From JAJPHC01 sp035255945 (GTDB lineage Bacteria > Acidobacteriota > Thermoanaerobaculia > Gp7-AA8), in contig DATEZA010000245.1 of assembly GCA_035255945.1 (NCBI GenBank), positions 1-23,542 on the forward strand: 23,542 nt of DNA, given 5' to 3'. Positions 5,135 through 12,823 of this stretch are shown piece by piece (position 1 is the stretch's first letter; each line of letters opens with the position of its first letter). Position numbers and translations under genes: made by a program. The notes below the pieces were generated by a model, which saw nothing but the letters and a program-made list of their open reading frames with translations, made no database searches and was not told the DNA's origin.

Positions 5135-5140
5135 ACTTGC

Positions 5141-6019
5141 ATGAACAAGCTGTCCAACGTCCAACGCGCCCGCATCCTCATGTCGCTGATCGAGGGCAAC
5201 TCGATCGCCTCCACCTGCCGGATGACGGGCGCCGCGAAGATGACCGTCCTCAGTCTGATTCGCGAAGTCGGCGCGGCCTGCGAGCGGTTCCACGATGCGA
5301 ACGTGCGTTACCTCGGAACCGAGCGCGTGCAGTGCGACGAGGTGTGGTCGTTCTGCTATGCCAAAGAGAAGAACGTTCCCGAGGAGCTAAAGGGAAAGGG
5401 ATTCGGCTCGATCTGGACGTGGACAGCGATCGATGCCGATTCAAAGCTCATGATCTCGTGGCTCGCCAGTGACCGCAGTCAGGAAGCCGCGGATGCTCTG
5501 ATCGCGGACCTGAAGTCCCGCACGATGATGCGCCTTCAGGTTTCCTCGGATGGCCTGAGTCTATACCTCGACGCGATCGCGAAGTCGTTCCGCTACGGCG
5601 AGTGCGACTACGGCGAAGTCATCAAGGTCTACGGCACAAGTAACCCGCAGCCGAGCATGAACCCAAACACTGCCGCGAGTAGGTATTCACCGGGACGGCT
5701 GAAGAGCGTCGAGAAGCATCCCCGCTTCGGCATGCCCGAGGACAAGCACATCTCGACCTCCTACATGGAGCGTTGGAACCTGACTCTGCGGATGGGAAAC
5801 CGCCGCTTCACTCGCCTCACCAACGGCTTCTCGAAGAAGATCGAGAACCATCGCTTCATGCTGGCGATCACCGTTGTCTTCTACAACTTCTGCCGGAAAC
5901 ACCGTTCTCTCGGCGGTCGGACTCCGGCGATGGCAGCCGGTCTCACGGACTACGCGTGGACGGCAAGTGACATGCTCTCGCTCAACCTCTGGACGCCGGT
6001 TGTTACAACCGCGGCCTGA
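5141..6019 (+). CDS. IS1-like DDE transposase
   Basis: This 292-aa single-frame transposase opens with MNKLSNVQRARILMSLIEGN and a helix-turn-helix (IASTCRMTGAAKMTVLSLI, about residues 22-40). The catalytic triad is Asp66 (QCDEVWSF), Asp137 (SSDGLSLY) and Glu210 (SYMERWNL), in the order and spacing of IS1-type enzymes. The C-terminus has the conserved NRRFTRLTNGFSKK and YNFCRKHRSLGGRTPAMAAG blocks. No frameshift is needed, unlike classical IS1 insAB. The frame is open further upstream to 5069, but the family N-terminus and the promoter both support the ATG at 5141. The last codons (VVTTAA) read through the inner box of the right terminal repeat. It catalyses movement of the whole element. Confidence 0.92.
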   Translation: MNKLSNVQRARILMSLIEGNSIASTCRMTGAAKMTVLSLIREVGAACERFHDANVRYLGTERVQCDEVWSFCYAKEKNVPEELKGKGFGSIWTWTAIDADSKLMISWLASDRSQEAADALIADLKSRTMMRLQVSSDGLSLYLDAIAKSFRYGECDYGEVIKVYGTSNPQPSMNPNTAASRYSPGRLKSVEKHPRFGMPEDKHISTSYMERWNLTLRMGNRRFTRLTNGFSKKIENHRFMLAITVVFYNFCRKHRSLGGRTPAMAAGLTDYAWTASDMLSLNLWTPVVTTAA

Positions 6020-6034
6020 AACTAGACCACTACC
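5999..6034 (-). repeat. Right terminal inverted repeat
   Basis: The reverse complement begins GGTAGTGGTCTAGTTT, identical to the left end for 16 bp, and carries the inner box TTGTAACAAC at the same distance. The transposase stop (6017-6019) lies between the two boxes. The second copy of GAATTTCT (6035-6042) follows directly. Confidence 0.9.
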
Positions 6035-6042
6035 GAATTTCT
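6035..6042. repeat. Right target-site duplication GAATTTCT
   Basis: This is an exact copy of 2771-2778 next to the right terminal repeat. Its last two bases are part of the phosphoesterase stop codon (TAG on the minus strand, 6043-6041). The insertion therefore left that gene complete. Confidence 0.9.
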
Positions 6043-6889
6043 ACTCCGACCGCCCAATCCTGAAGTCCCCGCCCAACCACCGCCCGTCGAGATCGAAGAA
6101 CGTCACCGTCATCGCGTCCCGCGTGAGCTCCACCACAGCGAAGCCGCCCTGCTTCTCCATCGACGTCGGGAAGAGCGTCCGCAGGTGCAGCGCGACAGGC
6201 GGAACGGGATCGGACGACGCGCCGCTGATCAGCATTCGCGGATGCCCGTCGACCAGCTCGAGATCGTGATCGTGGCCGCACACGTACAAATCGACGTGGG
6301 CCGCGCGCAGCGGCCGAAGCAGCGCCATCATGCGTCGATGTTCGCGGCGCGGCAGGTAACCGTGAAAGCCGGAGGAGACGATCGTGTGATGGCCGACGAC
6401 GATCCGCCACGGCGCCTTCGACGATGCGAACATCGCCGCGATATCCGGCGCTCGCGCGCGGCCGCGCACGTACGGCGTCGTATCGATCATCGCGAAATCC
6501 GCCACTCCGGCATGCAGCACGTACTCACGGGCGGGGAAGTGCCATTCCGGAAACGCGGCTTGGAGTTGCGCGTCGGGATTGCCGCAGTAGTCGTGATTGC
6601 CGAGGACCGGGTAGAGCGACAGATGGAGGGCGATCAACGGCGCGAGCACCGACCAGTGCGGATCTTCCGCCGATCGCACGCCGCACGGATAGATGTTGTC
6701 GCCCGGCAGGATGATCGCGTCGAGCGGCTTCGCGGCGTGCACTCGCGCGATCGCGTGGGCCACCGCCGCCGTTCCGTCGCCCGCGTCGCCGACGACTGCG
6801 AACCGAAACACGTCACGGGACGGTAGCGAAATGACCGGCGCTGCCGCGAAGGCCGGCCACGCCAGGAGAAGGAAAGTACAATCGCGCAC
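6041..6889 (-). CDS. Secreted metallophosphoesterase (purple-acid-phosphatase-like)
   Basis: All metal-binding motifs of the calcineurin-like phosphoesterase fold appear in order: GDAGDG, GDNIY, GNHDY, VGHHTIVSSG and GHDHDLE. The GDNIY/GNHDY pair and the overall pattern are closest to tartrate-resistant (ACP5-like) acid phosphatases. From a GTG at 6889 the protein is 282 aa and begins with a short basic start, a hydrophobic stretch (CTFLLLAWPAFA) and a likely signal-peptidase site after AFA, so it should act in the periplasm. An earlier GTG at 6931 would add 14 residues and overlap the divergent tautomerase gene. I prefer the shorter form. The natural substrate is unknown. The gene ends exactly at the transposon insertion, and before that event it lay just upstream of lexA. 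Confidence 0.85.
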   Translation of the reverse strand: MRDCTFLLLAWPAFAAAPVISLPSRDVFRFAVVGDAGDGTAAVAHAIARVHAAKPLDAIILPGDNIYPCGVRSAEDPHWSVLAPLIALHLSLYPVLGNHDYCGNPDAQLQAAFPEWHFPAREYVLHAGVADFAMIDTTPYVRGRARAPDIAAMFASSKAPWRIVVGHHTIVSSGFHGYLPRREHRRMMALLRPLRAAHVDLYVCGHDHDLELVDGHPRMLISGASSDPVPPVALHLRTLFPTSMEKQGGFAVVELTRDAMTVTFFDLDGRWLGGDFRIGRSE

Positions 6890-6891
6890 CC

Positions 6892-7272
6892 ATGCCGCTC
6901 GTAAAGCTCTGGATGCGCCGCGGAAAGTCACCGGAGTTTCTCCGCACCGCCGCGGATTGCGTTCACGAGGCGCTCGTCGCGCAGGCGAACGTCCCCGCCG
7001 ACGATCGCTTTCAGATCCTGCAGCAGCTCGACTCGGACGCGCTCATCGCGCACCCGACATACGGCGGCGTCAATCGCTCCGAGGATCTCATCGTCATCGA
7101 GATCACGCTGAATCAGGGACGGACGCTGGAGATCAAGAAGGCGCTCTATGCCGACATCGTCGCACGACTGGGTCGCGCGCTCGATGTCCGACCAGACGAC
7201 GTCCTCATTTCTCTGATCGAGGTAACGAAGGAGAACTGGTCATTTGGCAACGGTTTAGCGACATATGGATAG
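6892..7272 (+). CDS. Tautomerase-superfamily protein
   Basis: This 126-aa protein begins MPLVKLWMRRGKS. The proline after the initiator Met is the catalytic base of 4-oxalocrotonate-tautomerase-type enzymes once Met is removed. Further family features are DDRFQILQQLDSD, a VIEITL strand with GRTLEIKKALYADIV and the C-terminal VLISLIEVTKENWSFGNG. The length fits the longer (about 130-aa) tautomerase proteins that hold two beta-alpha-beta units. The true reaction is unknown and may be keto-enol tautomerisation or a dehalogenase-like step. The ATG lies 2 bp from the preferred start of the divergent phosphoesterase, so each gene's promoter must lie within the other gene's first codons. Confidence 0.85.
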   Translation: MPLVKLWMRRGKSPEFLRTAADCVHEALVAQANVPADDRFQILQQLDSDALIAHPTYGGVNRSEDLIVIEITLNQGRTLEIKKALYADIVARLGRALDVRPDDVLISLIEVTKENWSFGNGLATYG

Positions 7273-7368
7273 GGTAGAATGCGCCGCGCTTCCGGCCTGT
7301 TCTGCCTCCCGCGTTACCTGAACCCGGCCTCGGTCGTCTCAGCCTAGGGTTTCTTTAACCACCTTCTT

Positions 7369-9876
7369 ATGAATCGACTGCTACCTACTTCTCTTGCGGT
7401 CATGCTGGCCGCCAACACCGCCTTGCTGGCGCAGACGGCCACCCAACAGCAGCAGCCTCCGCAGCGCCCGAAACCAGGCACGATCGTCGACACGCCTTCG
7501 AGCGGAAAGATCACCGACTCGCCGCTGAGCAAGCCGCCGGCCGGTGCTCCGCCGGTCCCGGGCACGAGCAAGGACGGACTGGCGGGACTCAAAGTCGAGC
7601 GCTTCGAAGCTGTCGGCAATTCGTCCGTCGCGAGCGACACCATTCGCGTCTATCTCGGCATCCTGCCGGGCGAGCCGTACAACCCCGACCTGCTCCAGCA
7701 CAACTTCCTCAACCTCTGGCAGACCGGTCTCTTCGACGATATCCGCCTCGAGTCCGAAAAGGGCGAGCAGGGCGGCGTCATCGTGCGCGCGATCGTGAAA
7801 GAGCGTCCGCGCATCGGCTCCGTCGAGTACCGCGGCAACAAGGATCTCGCGACCAACAAGATCACCGAGCAGCTCGACAAAGACAAAGTCGACATCCACG
7901 TCGGCAACACGGTCGAGCAGACGCTGGTCCGCCGCGCCGCGGAATCGATCCGCAAGGCGTACACCGAAAACGGCTACGAAGGCGTCACCGTCGACACGAC
8001 GATGGAAGACCTCGGGACGCCGGGCGAAAAGCGCGTCGTCTTCAACATCAATGAAGGTGTGAAGGCGAAGGTCGCGTCGATCGAGTTCACCGGCAACAAG
8101 CGCTTCTCCGATCGACGCCTTCGCTATGCGATGAAAGAGGTGAAGCCGCACGGCATCGTCTCGTGGATCCGCAAGAAGGATCTCTACATCCCGTCGAAGC
8201 TCGATGAGGATCTCGAGAACCTCAAGAACTTCTACCAGGACTACGGCTACTACGGCGTCTCGTTCGGCGAGCCACAGATCGTGCAGGTCAAAGGGAAGAA
8301 GCAGCGCGTCCGCCTGATCATCCCGGTGAAGGAAGGCAACGTCTACACGATGGGCGATGTCTCCGTCGATGGAAACAAGGTCTTCACCAATCAAGAGCTC
8401 ATTGGCGAATGGCCGATCAAGAAGGGCATGACGATTCGGCGCAAGCCGATCCAGACACGCGCCGACGCATTCGGCGACGCCTACCGCATGCGCGGCTACA
8501 TCTACGCATACGTCAACCCTGAGTACGTCGAGAAGCCGGGCAACGTGATGGACGTCAAGATGGCCGTCTACGAAGGCGATCAGTTCCGCCTCGGCCGCCT
8601 CGAGTTCCAGGGCAACACGACCACGAAGGACAAGGTGCTCCGCCGCGAGATCTTCCTCGAGGAAGGTCAGATCATGGACATGGAGACCTTCAAGCAGAGC
8701 CTCTACAAGCTCGGGCAGCTCGGCTACTTCAAGGTCGCGGAGAATCCCGACTTCAAGGTCAATCAGGAATCGAAGACCGTCGACATTACGGTCAAGGGGA
8801 ACGAGGAAGGGAAGAACGACGTCCAGTTCGGCGGCGGTTACTCCGAGGGCGGAGGCTTCTTCGTGCAGTCGCAGTTCTCGACGCGTAACTTCCTCGGTGA
8901 GGGCGAGACGCTCGGCCTCTCGTTCCAGAAGGGCAGCCGCACCAATCTCTTCAGCTTCTCCTACTCCGATCCCTGGTTCCTCGACACGCCGAACAGCTTC
9001 GGTGTGTCGATCTTCAACCGCAACACGAAGTACCCGCTGTCGGTCGGCTTCGAAGAGCGCGGCAAGGGCGGCACGGTCGCGTACGGCTATCGCCTGCACC
9101 GTTTCGACAGCTTCTCGCTCGTGTACGGCGTCGAGCGCTCCCTGCAGCATTACGAAGTGACGGAGACGCCCGATCAGAACGGCAATGTGCCGCTGACCGA
9201 CGTCGCCGACTTCCGCTTTACGACTTCGTCAGTCGCCCCGTCGTACGCGTTCGACTCGCGCGACAACCCGTACGATCCGACGCGCGGCGGCCGCCTGCTC
9301 GCATCGGCCCAGTTCGCCGGAGGGCCGCTCGGCGGCACGATTCACATCCTGAAGCCGACGATCACGGCAACGAAGTTCTTCAAGCTGTCGCGCAAGGTGT
9401 CGGTCAGCGTCAACGCCGAGGGCGGTTACATCAAACCGCTGGATAAGAACTGCGCGACGACGTACACCGAACAGGCCGAGACGAAGGAGCCGCTGTGCGT
9501 CCCGCAGGCGGAGCGCTTCCTCGTCGGCGGCGAGTACTCGGTCCGCGGATTCCGTCTCGGCGACCTCGGGCCGAAGGAGCTCATCAATGGCCTGTCGAGC
9601 AGCGTCGGCGGCTACAAGTACAACGTTTTCAACTTCGAATACATCTACAGGCTCAATGATCCGCTACGCTTGGTGCTCTTCGCGGACAGCGGTTATGCGT
9701 ACAACTACGGCGAGAAGTGGGACCTGTCGAAAATGCGCTATTCGACCGGCGCCGAGCTCCGGATTTTCCTGCCGGTGTTCCAGTTCCCGCTCCGCTTCAT
9801 TTACGCCATCAACCCGCACAAGAAGCCGGGCGACAACTTCGAAGGTTTCCAGTTCACGATCGGGAATACGTATTAA
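7369..9876 (+). CDS. bamA: BamA outer-membrane assembly factor
   Basis: This 835-aa protein has a signal peptide (about 1-21, ending LLAQ), a Pro/Gln-rich linker (22-70) and five POTRA domains between about 73 and 430 (recognisable starts VERFEAVGN, SVEYRGNKD, SIEFTGNKR, DVSVDGNKV and RLEFQGNTT). A C-terminal 16-strand beta-barrel of the Omp85 type follows. The conserved VRGF motif of barrel loop 6 is at residues 725-728. The chain ends in an aromatic-rich beta signal (FQFTIGNTY), with Tyr instead of the usual Phe. BamA is the core of the BAM complex that folds outer-membrane proteins. No Shine-Dalgarno sequence precedes the ATG. The 96-bp gap before it holds no clear promoter that I can defend. 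ompH/skp follows 48 bp later, the usual partner. Confidence 0.97.
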   Translation: MNRLLPTSLAVMLAANTALLAQTATQQQQPPQRPKPGTIVDTPSSGKITDSPLSKPPAGAPPVPGTSKDGLAGLKVERFEAVGNSSVASDTIRVYLGILPGEPYNPDLLQHNFLNLWQTGLFDDIRLESEKGEQGGVIVRAIVKERPRIGSVEYRGNKDLATNKITEQLDKDKVDIHVGNTVEQTLVRRAAESIRKAYTENGYEGVTVDTTMEDLGTPGEKRVVFNINEGVKAKVASIEFTGNKRFSDRRLRYAMKEVKPHGIVSWIRKKDLYIPSKLDEDLENLKNFYQDYGYYGVSFGEPQIVQVKGKKQRVRLIIPVKEGNVYTMGDVSVDGNKVFTNQELIGEWPIKKGMTIRRKPIQTRADAFGDAYRMRGYIYAYVNPEYVEKPGNVMDVKMAVYEGDQFRLGRLEFQGNTTTKDKVLRREIFLEEGQIMDMETFKQSLYKLGQLGYFKVAENPDFKVNQESKTVDITVKGNEEGKNDVQFGGGYSEGGGFFVQSQFSTRNFLGEGETLGLSFQKGSRTNLFSFSYSDPWFLDTPNSFGVSIFNRNTKYPLSVGFEERGKGGTVAYGYRLHRFDSFSLVYGVERSLQHYEVTETPDQNGNVPLTDVADFRFTTSSVAPSYAFDSRDNPYDPTRGGRLLASAQFAGGPLGGTIHILKPTITATKFFKLSRKVSVSVNAEGGYIKPLDKNCATTYTEQAETKEPLCVPQAERFLVGGEYSVRGFRLGDLGPKELINGLSSSVGGYKYNVFNFEYIYRLNDPLRLVLFADSGYAYNYGEKWDLSKMRYSTGAELRIFLPVFQFPLRFIYAINPHKKPGDNFEGFQFTIGNTY

Positions 9877-9924
9877 TCGGCGTTCGATTTCATTCGGCGT
9901 CCAACGGAGATCAAAGGAGATTTC

Positions 9925-10464
9925 ATGAAGAAGGTGCTCATCACAATGGCAGTTGCCGCGCTGGCGGCGACTCCGATGTTCGCTCAGGGCGCGCCCTCGC
10001 GCATCGCGGTCATCGATGTACAGAAGGTCCTGCAGCAGTCCTCGGCAGGCAAGCAGGCTTACGACCGGCTGAAGAAGATGCAGGAAGACCGCATCGCCCG
10101 GGCGAAGTCGATGGACGAGGAGATGACCAAGCTCGACGCCGACATCAACTCGAAGAAGCTATCGCTCAGCGAGGACAAGCTCGCCGAGATGCAGAAGCAG
10201 CTTTCCGACAAGAAGATCGCCATGCAGCGTTACGCGCAGGACGCGGATCGCGAAGTGAGCGAAGCGCGCGACAAGGCGCTGCTCGAGCTCGAGAACAAGA
10301 TCAAGCCTGTCATCGACCAGATCGGCAAGGAAATGGGTCTGGCCATGATCTTCAACAAGTTCGAGTCCGGCCTCGTCTACGCGTCCGACGCGATCGACAT
10401 CACCGACTCGGTGATCACCAAGTTCAACGCTGCCGGTGGCGAGACCGCGCCTGCCAAGAAGTAA
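9925..10464 (+). CDS. skp: OmpH/Skp-family periplasmic chaperone
   Basis: This 179-aa protein has a clear signal peptide (MKKVLITMAVAALAATPMFA, cleavage before QG). A short strand (RIAVIDVQKVLQQSSAGK) characteristic of the OmpH family comes next. A long charged coiled coil (about residues 45-135, rich in Lys/Glu/Asp) follows, and the chain closes with helices and a strand (LAMIFNKFESGLVYASDAID). Skp forms a trimer whose tentacles hold unfolded outer-membrane proteins between the Sec translocon and BAM. AAAGGAG before the ATG is a strong ribosome site. A good intrinsic terminator follows the gene, so bamA-skp can be transcribed apart from lpxD. Confidence 0.93.
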   Translation: MKKVLITMAVAALAATPMFAQGAPSRIAVIDVQKVLQQSSAGKQAYDRLKKMQEDRIARAKSMDEEMTKLDADINSKKLSLSEDKLAEMQKQLSDKKIAMQRYAQDADREVSEARDKALLELENKIKPVIDQIGKEMGLAMIFNKFESGLVYASDAIDITDSVITKFNAAGGETAPAKK

Positions 10465-10490
10465 GCCTCACCCAAAGAAACGACTCACCA

Positions 10491-10519
10491 AAGCCTCCCC
10501 TTCGCGGGAGGCTTTTTTT
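10491..10519 (+). terminator. Intrinsic terminator after skp
   Basis: The stem AGCCTCCC (10492-10499) pairs with GGGAGGCT (10506-10513), with the 6-nt loop CTTCGC, and is followed by a run of seven T. It ends 18 bp before the lpxD ATG, separating the bamA-skp transcript from the lpx genes or attenuating read-through. Confidence 0.9.
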
Positions 10520-10537
10520 CGTCATAATGCGCCCGCC

Positions 10538-11521
10538 ATGTCCGTCCCCATCGCGGAAATTGTGGAGTTTGTCGACGGTAGTTACGCCGGGCCGCGCGAT
10601 CTGGAGATCGCCGGCGTGGCGCCGCTTTCGACCGCCGCAAACGGACAGCTCAGCTTCCTCTCCAATCCGAAATATGCCGCGCAGCTCGCGACCACCGGCG
10701 CAGACGCGATCCTCGTCGCAAAGTCGCTGGAAGGCGATGACCGGCGCTTCATCCGCGTCGACGATCCGTACTTTTCGCTGGCCAGAGTCGTTGCGCGCTG
10801 GTTCGCGAAACGGCCGATGCCGAACGGCATCTCGCCTCAGTCCGCGATCGCGTCGAGCGCAAAGCTCGGCGACGGCGTCGCAGTCGGCGCATTCACCGTG
10901 CTCGGCGACGACGCCGTGATCGGCGACGGCACGATCGTCTACTCCAACGTGACGATCGAGCCCGGCACGATCATCGGCAGTAACTGCATCATCTATCCGC
11001 AAGTCTCGATTTACGCCGGCTCGAAGATCGGCGACCGCTGCATCGTCCACAGCGGTGTCGTGATCGGCTCCGACGGCTATGGTTTTGCGACACACGGCGG
11101 CCGGCATCACAAGATCCCGCAGATCGGCATCGTGCGGATCGAGAACGATGTCGAGATCGGCGCCGGCACCACGATCGATCGCGCCGCGCTCGGCGAGACG
11201 GTCATCGGCGAAGGGACGAAGATCGACAACCTCGTGCAGATCGCGCACAACGTCCGCGTCGGCAAGCACTGCCTGCTCGTCTCGCAGGTCGGTATCGCCG
11301 GATCGACGGAGCTCGGCGATTACGTCGTCGTCGCCGGGCAATCCGGATTCGCCGGACATCTGAAAATCGGCACAGGCGTGCAGGTCGCGGCGAAGAGCGC
11401 GGTGCTGCGCGACGTGCCGGACAACACCAAAGTCATGGGCAGCCCCGCGGTGCCGTTCCGCGACTTCGCGCGTCGAGAGGCCGCGCTCAAACGACTCAGT
11501 AAAGGAAAGGTGTCATCCTGA
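10538..11521 (+). CDS. lpxD: UDP-3-O-acylglucosamine N-acyltransferase LpxD
   Basis: This 327-aa protein has the LpxD plan: an N-terminal uridine-binding domain (1-100; SFLSNPKY), a left-handed beta-helix of hexapeptide repeats (about 105-300) and a C-terminal helix. The catalytic His237 sits in QIAHNVRVG, after the family signature HSGVVIGSDGYGFA and IENDVEIGAGTTIDRAALG. It transfers a hydroxyacyl chain from acyl-ACP to the 2-amino group in lipid A synthesis. The start MSVPIAEIV at 10538 is preferred. The frame is open upstream, but that part reads through the terminator. CATAAT at 10523-10528 could be a -10 box close to the start. The last codons GTG TCA TCC TGA belong to a dispersed hairpin repeat, which therefore supplies the stop codon. 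Confidence 0.95.
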   Translation: MSVPIAEIVEFVDGSYAGPRDLEIAGVAPLSTAANGQLSFLSNPKYAAQLATTGADAILVAKSLEGDDRRFIRVDDPYFSLARVVARWFAKRPMPNGISPQSAIASSAKLGDGVAVGAFTVLGDDAVIGDGTIVYSNVTIEPGTIIGSNCIIYPQVSIYAGSKIGDRCIVHSGVVIGSDGYGFATHGGRHHKIPQIGIVRIENDVEIGAGTTIDRAALGETVIGEGTKIDNLVQIAHNVRVGKHCLLVSQVGIAGSTELGDYVVVAGQSGFAGHLKIGTGVQVAAKSAVLRDVPDNTKVMGSPAVPFRDFARREAALKRLSKGKVSS

Positions 11522-11593
11522 GCGCGCAGACGGCGGGCCGTCGATCGAGCGCGACATACGGGTCCTTCGGCGTCTGCGCGCCTCAGGATGACA
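11511..11593. repeat. REP-like hairpin repeat between lpxD and fabZ
   Basis: The arms TGTCATCCTGAGCGCGCAGA (11511-11530) and TCTGCGCGCCTCAGGATGACA (11573-11593) pair over about 20 bp with one extra base. The loop includes GGTCCTTCGG. The TCATCCTGAG / CCTTCG / CTCAGGATGACA pattern is a dispersed intergenic repeat I recognise from many bacterial genomes. It carries the lpxD stop codon (TGA, 11519-11521) in its left arm. Its right arm holds the AGGA (11585-11588) that is the only ribosome-site candidate for fabZ. This is the only copy I see in the window. Confidence 0.85.
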
Positions 11594-11594
11594 A

Positions 11595-12041
11595 ATGACT
11601 GACATGTTGACCATCCAGCAGATCCTGAAGTTGCTGCCGCATCGCTATCCGATGCTGCTCGTCGACCGCATCCTGGAGATCGAGGAAGGAAAGCGCATCG
11701 TCGGACTGAAGAACGTCACGGCCAACGAGCCGTTCTTCCAGGGACACTTCCCCGGCGCGCCGGTGATGCCGGGCGTGCTGATCGTCGAAGCGATGGCGCA
11801 GTGCAGCGCGATCATCTTCCTGCTCGACCTGCCCGATCGCGAAAAGAAGCTCTTCATGTTCGGCGGCGTCGACAAAGCGCGCTTCCGCAAACCGGTCGTG
11901 CCGGGCGATCAGCTCATCATGGAGTGCAACGTCCTGCAGCGCCGCTCCAGCACCGCGCGCGTCGCCGGCGTGGCGAAAGTCAACGGAACGATCGTTGCTG
12001 AAGCCGAGATGATCAGCGTGATGACGGACAGGCCCGAGTGA
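11595..12041 (+). CDS. fabZ: 3-hydroxyacyl-ACP dehydratase FabZ
   Basis: This 148-aa hot-dog-fold protein has the FabZ signatures: LPHRYPMLLVDRILEIE, then the catalytic His51 in FFQGHFPGAPVMPG and Glu65 in VLIVEAMAQ. Near the middle, DKARFRKPVVPGDQL is also typical. It dehydrates beta-hydroxyacyl-ACP in fatty-acid elongation and competes with LpxA/LpxD for hydroxyacyl-ACP, which explains its place between them. The ATG at 11595 starts one base after the hairpin repeat, whose AGGA lies 6 nt upstream. An alternative ATG is at 11604. The stop (TGA, 12039-12041) overlaps the lpxA start by one base. Confidence 0.96.
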   Translation: MTDMLTIQQILKLLPHRYPMLLVDRILEIEEGKRIVGLKNVTANEPFFQGHFPGAPVMPGVLIVEAMAQCSAIIFLLDLPDREKKLFMFGGVDKARFRKPVVPGDQLIMECNVLQRRSSTARVAGVAKVNGTIVAEAEMISVMTDRPE

Positions 12042-12823
12042 TGATGACGCAGATCGACTCCTCCTCACTCGTCAGCAGCGAAGCAGCCATCGCGCCCGAT
12101 GTCGTCATCGGCCCCTACTCGGTCATCGGACCGAACGTGACGATCGGCGCCGGCACGGTGATCGGTCCGATGACGCGCATCGAAGGCCCGGTCACGATCG
12201 GCGAGCGCAACCGCATCTTCGGCCAGTGCTCGATCGGCACCGAGCCGCAGGATCTGAAATTCAAAGGTGAGCGGACCGAGCTCCGCATCGGCAACGACAA
12301 CGTCTTCCGCGAATTCATCACGCTCAACCGCGGGACGGTCGGCGGCGGCGGCGTCACGTCGATCGGCTCGAACAATTTCTTCATGTCGTACAGCCACGTC
12401 GCGCACGACTGCCACATCGGCGACGGAACGATCTTCGCGAACAACGCGACGCTCGCCGGACATGTGGAAGTCGGCGACTTCGCGACGGTCGGCGCATTCA
12501 GCGCGGTGCACCAGTTCTGCCGCGTCGGCGATCACGCGTTCATCGGCGGCGGCTCGATCTGCACGCAGGACGTGCTGCCGTTCGTGAAGACGGTCGGCAA
12601 TCGGCCGGCGAAAACGTACGGCGTCAACACGATCGGCCTCGAGCGCAAAGGCTTTCAAAAGGAAACGATCGAAGCGCTGCAGCGCGCGTATCGCATCCTC
12701 ACGCGCTCGAAACTGCGGCTCGAGGACGCACTCGCGCGAATGGAGTCGGAGCTCGGCTTCTACGCCGAGGCGCAGTATCTGATTGATTTCATTCGAGGAT
12801 CCAAGCGAGGGATCATCCGCTGA
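12041..12823 (+). CDS. lpxA: UDP-N-acetylglucosamine O-acyltransferase LpxA
   Basis: This 260-aa protein is built of hexapeptide repeats (about 1-190) plus a C-terminal helical domain. The family marks are the QDLKFKGE segment, the catalytic His122 in SHVAHDCHIGDG, and HQFCRVGDHAFIGGGS followed by GVNTIGLERKGF. In the E. coli enzyme a Gly in the equivalent GG sets the acyl-chain ruler to long chains. It is kept here, suggesting C12 or longer acyl groups, which is inference. LpxA makes the first committed step of lipid A. The start could be either of two consecutive ATGs (12041, 12044). The gene overlaps both neighbours by one base, so translation is coupled to fabZ and to the oxidoreductase. 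Confidence 0.96.
   Translation: MMTQIDSSSLVSSEAAIAPDVVIGPYSVIGPNVTIGAGTVIGPMTRIEGPVTIGERNRIFGQCSIGTEPQDLKFKGERTELRIGNDNVFREFITLNRGTVGGGGVTSIGSNNFFMSYSHVAHDCHIGDGTIFANNATLAGHVEVGDFATVGAFSAVHQFCRVGDHAFIGGGSICTQDVLPFVKTVGNRPAKTYGVNTIGLERKGFQKETIEALQRAYRILTRSKLRLEDALARMESELGFYAEAQYLIDFIRGSKRGIIR

Larger units (their letters stand above)
2779..6034 (+). mobile_element. IS1-like transposon with passenger genes, 3256 bp
   Basis: The element is bounded by inverted repeats (outer box GGTAGTGGTCTAGTTT at both ends) and flanked by the 8-bp direct repeat GAATTTCT. The only transposase gene is at the right end. The left 2 kb holds cargo: two tandem XRE genes on the minus strand, a third XRE gene on the plus strand, an 84-aa basic protein and a 267-aa protein. 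These are followed by a long hairpin and two tRNA-like structures. Ordinary IS1-like elements are about 0.8-1.1 kb, so this is a passenger-carrying form. Perfect outer boxes, a perfect duplication and intact reading frames suggest a recent, possibly still mobile insertion. It lies between the metallophosphoesterase and lexA, genes of the same orientation, without damaging either. Confidence 0.9.

Noticed and set aside
5069..5140. Upstream extension of the transposase by 24 codons
   Set aside because: It would translate through the -35, -10 and direct repeats. The family N-terminus and promoter geometry support 5141.
7275..7280. TAGAAT as the -10 box of bamA
   Set aside because: No acceptable -35 lies 16-18 bp upstream, and it is 88 bp from the start. 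Not reported as a feature.
7381..9150. 589-codon open frame antisense to bamA
   Set aside because: It mirrors the codon pattern of bamA in a GC-rich genome, is rich in Leu, Asp and Arg, and has no family pattern.
10436..10537. Upstream extension of lpxD by 34 codons
   Set aside because: It overlaps skp in another frame and reads through an intrinsic terminator. LpxD homologues begin near MSVPIAEIV.
9717..10919. 400-codon frame spanning the end of bamA, skp and the start of lpxD
   Set aside because: It is a shifted frame of three well-supported genes, of low-complexity Arg-rich composition, and runs through the terminator.
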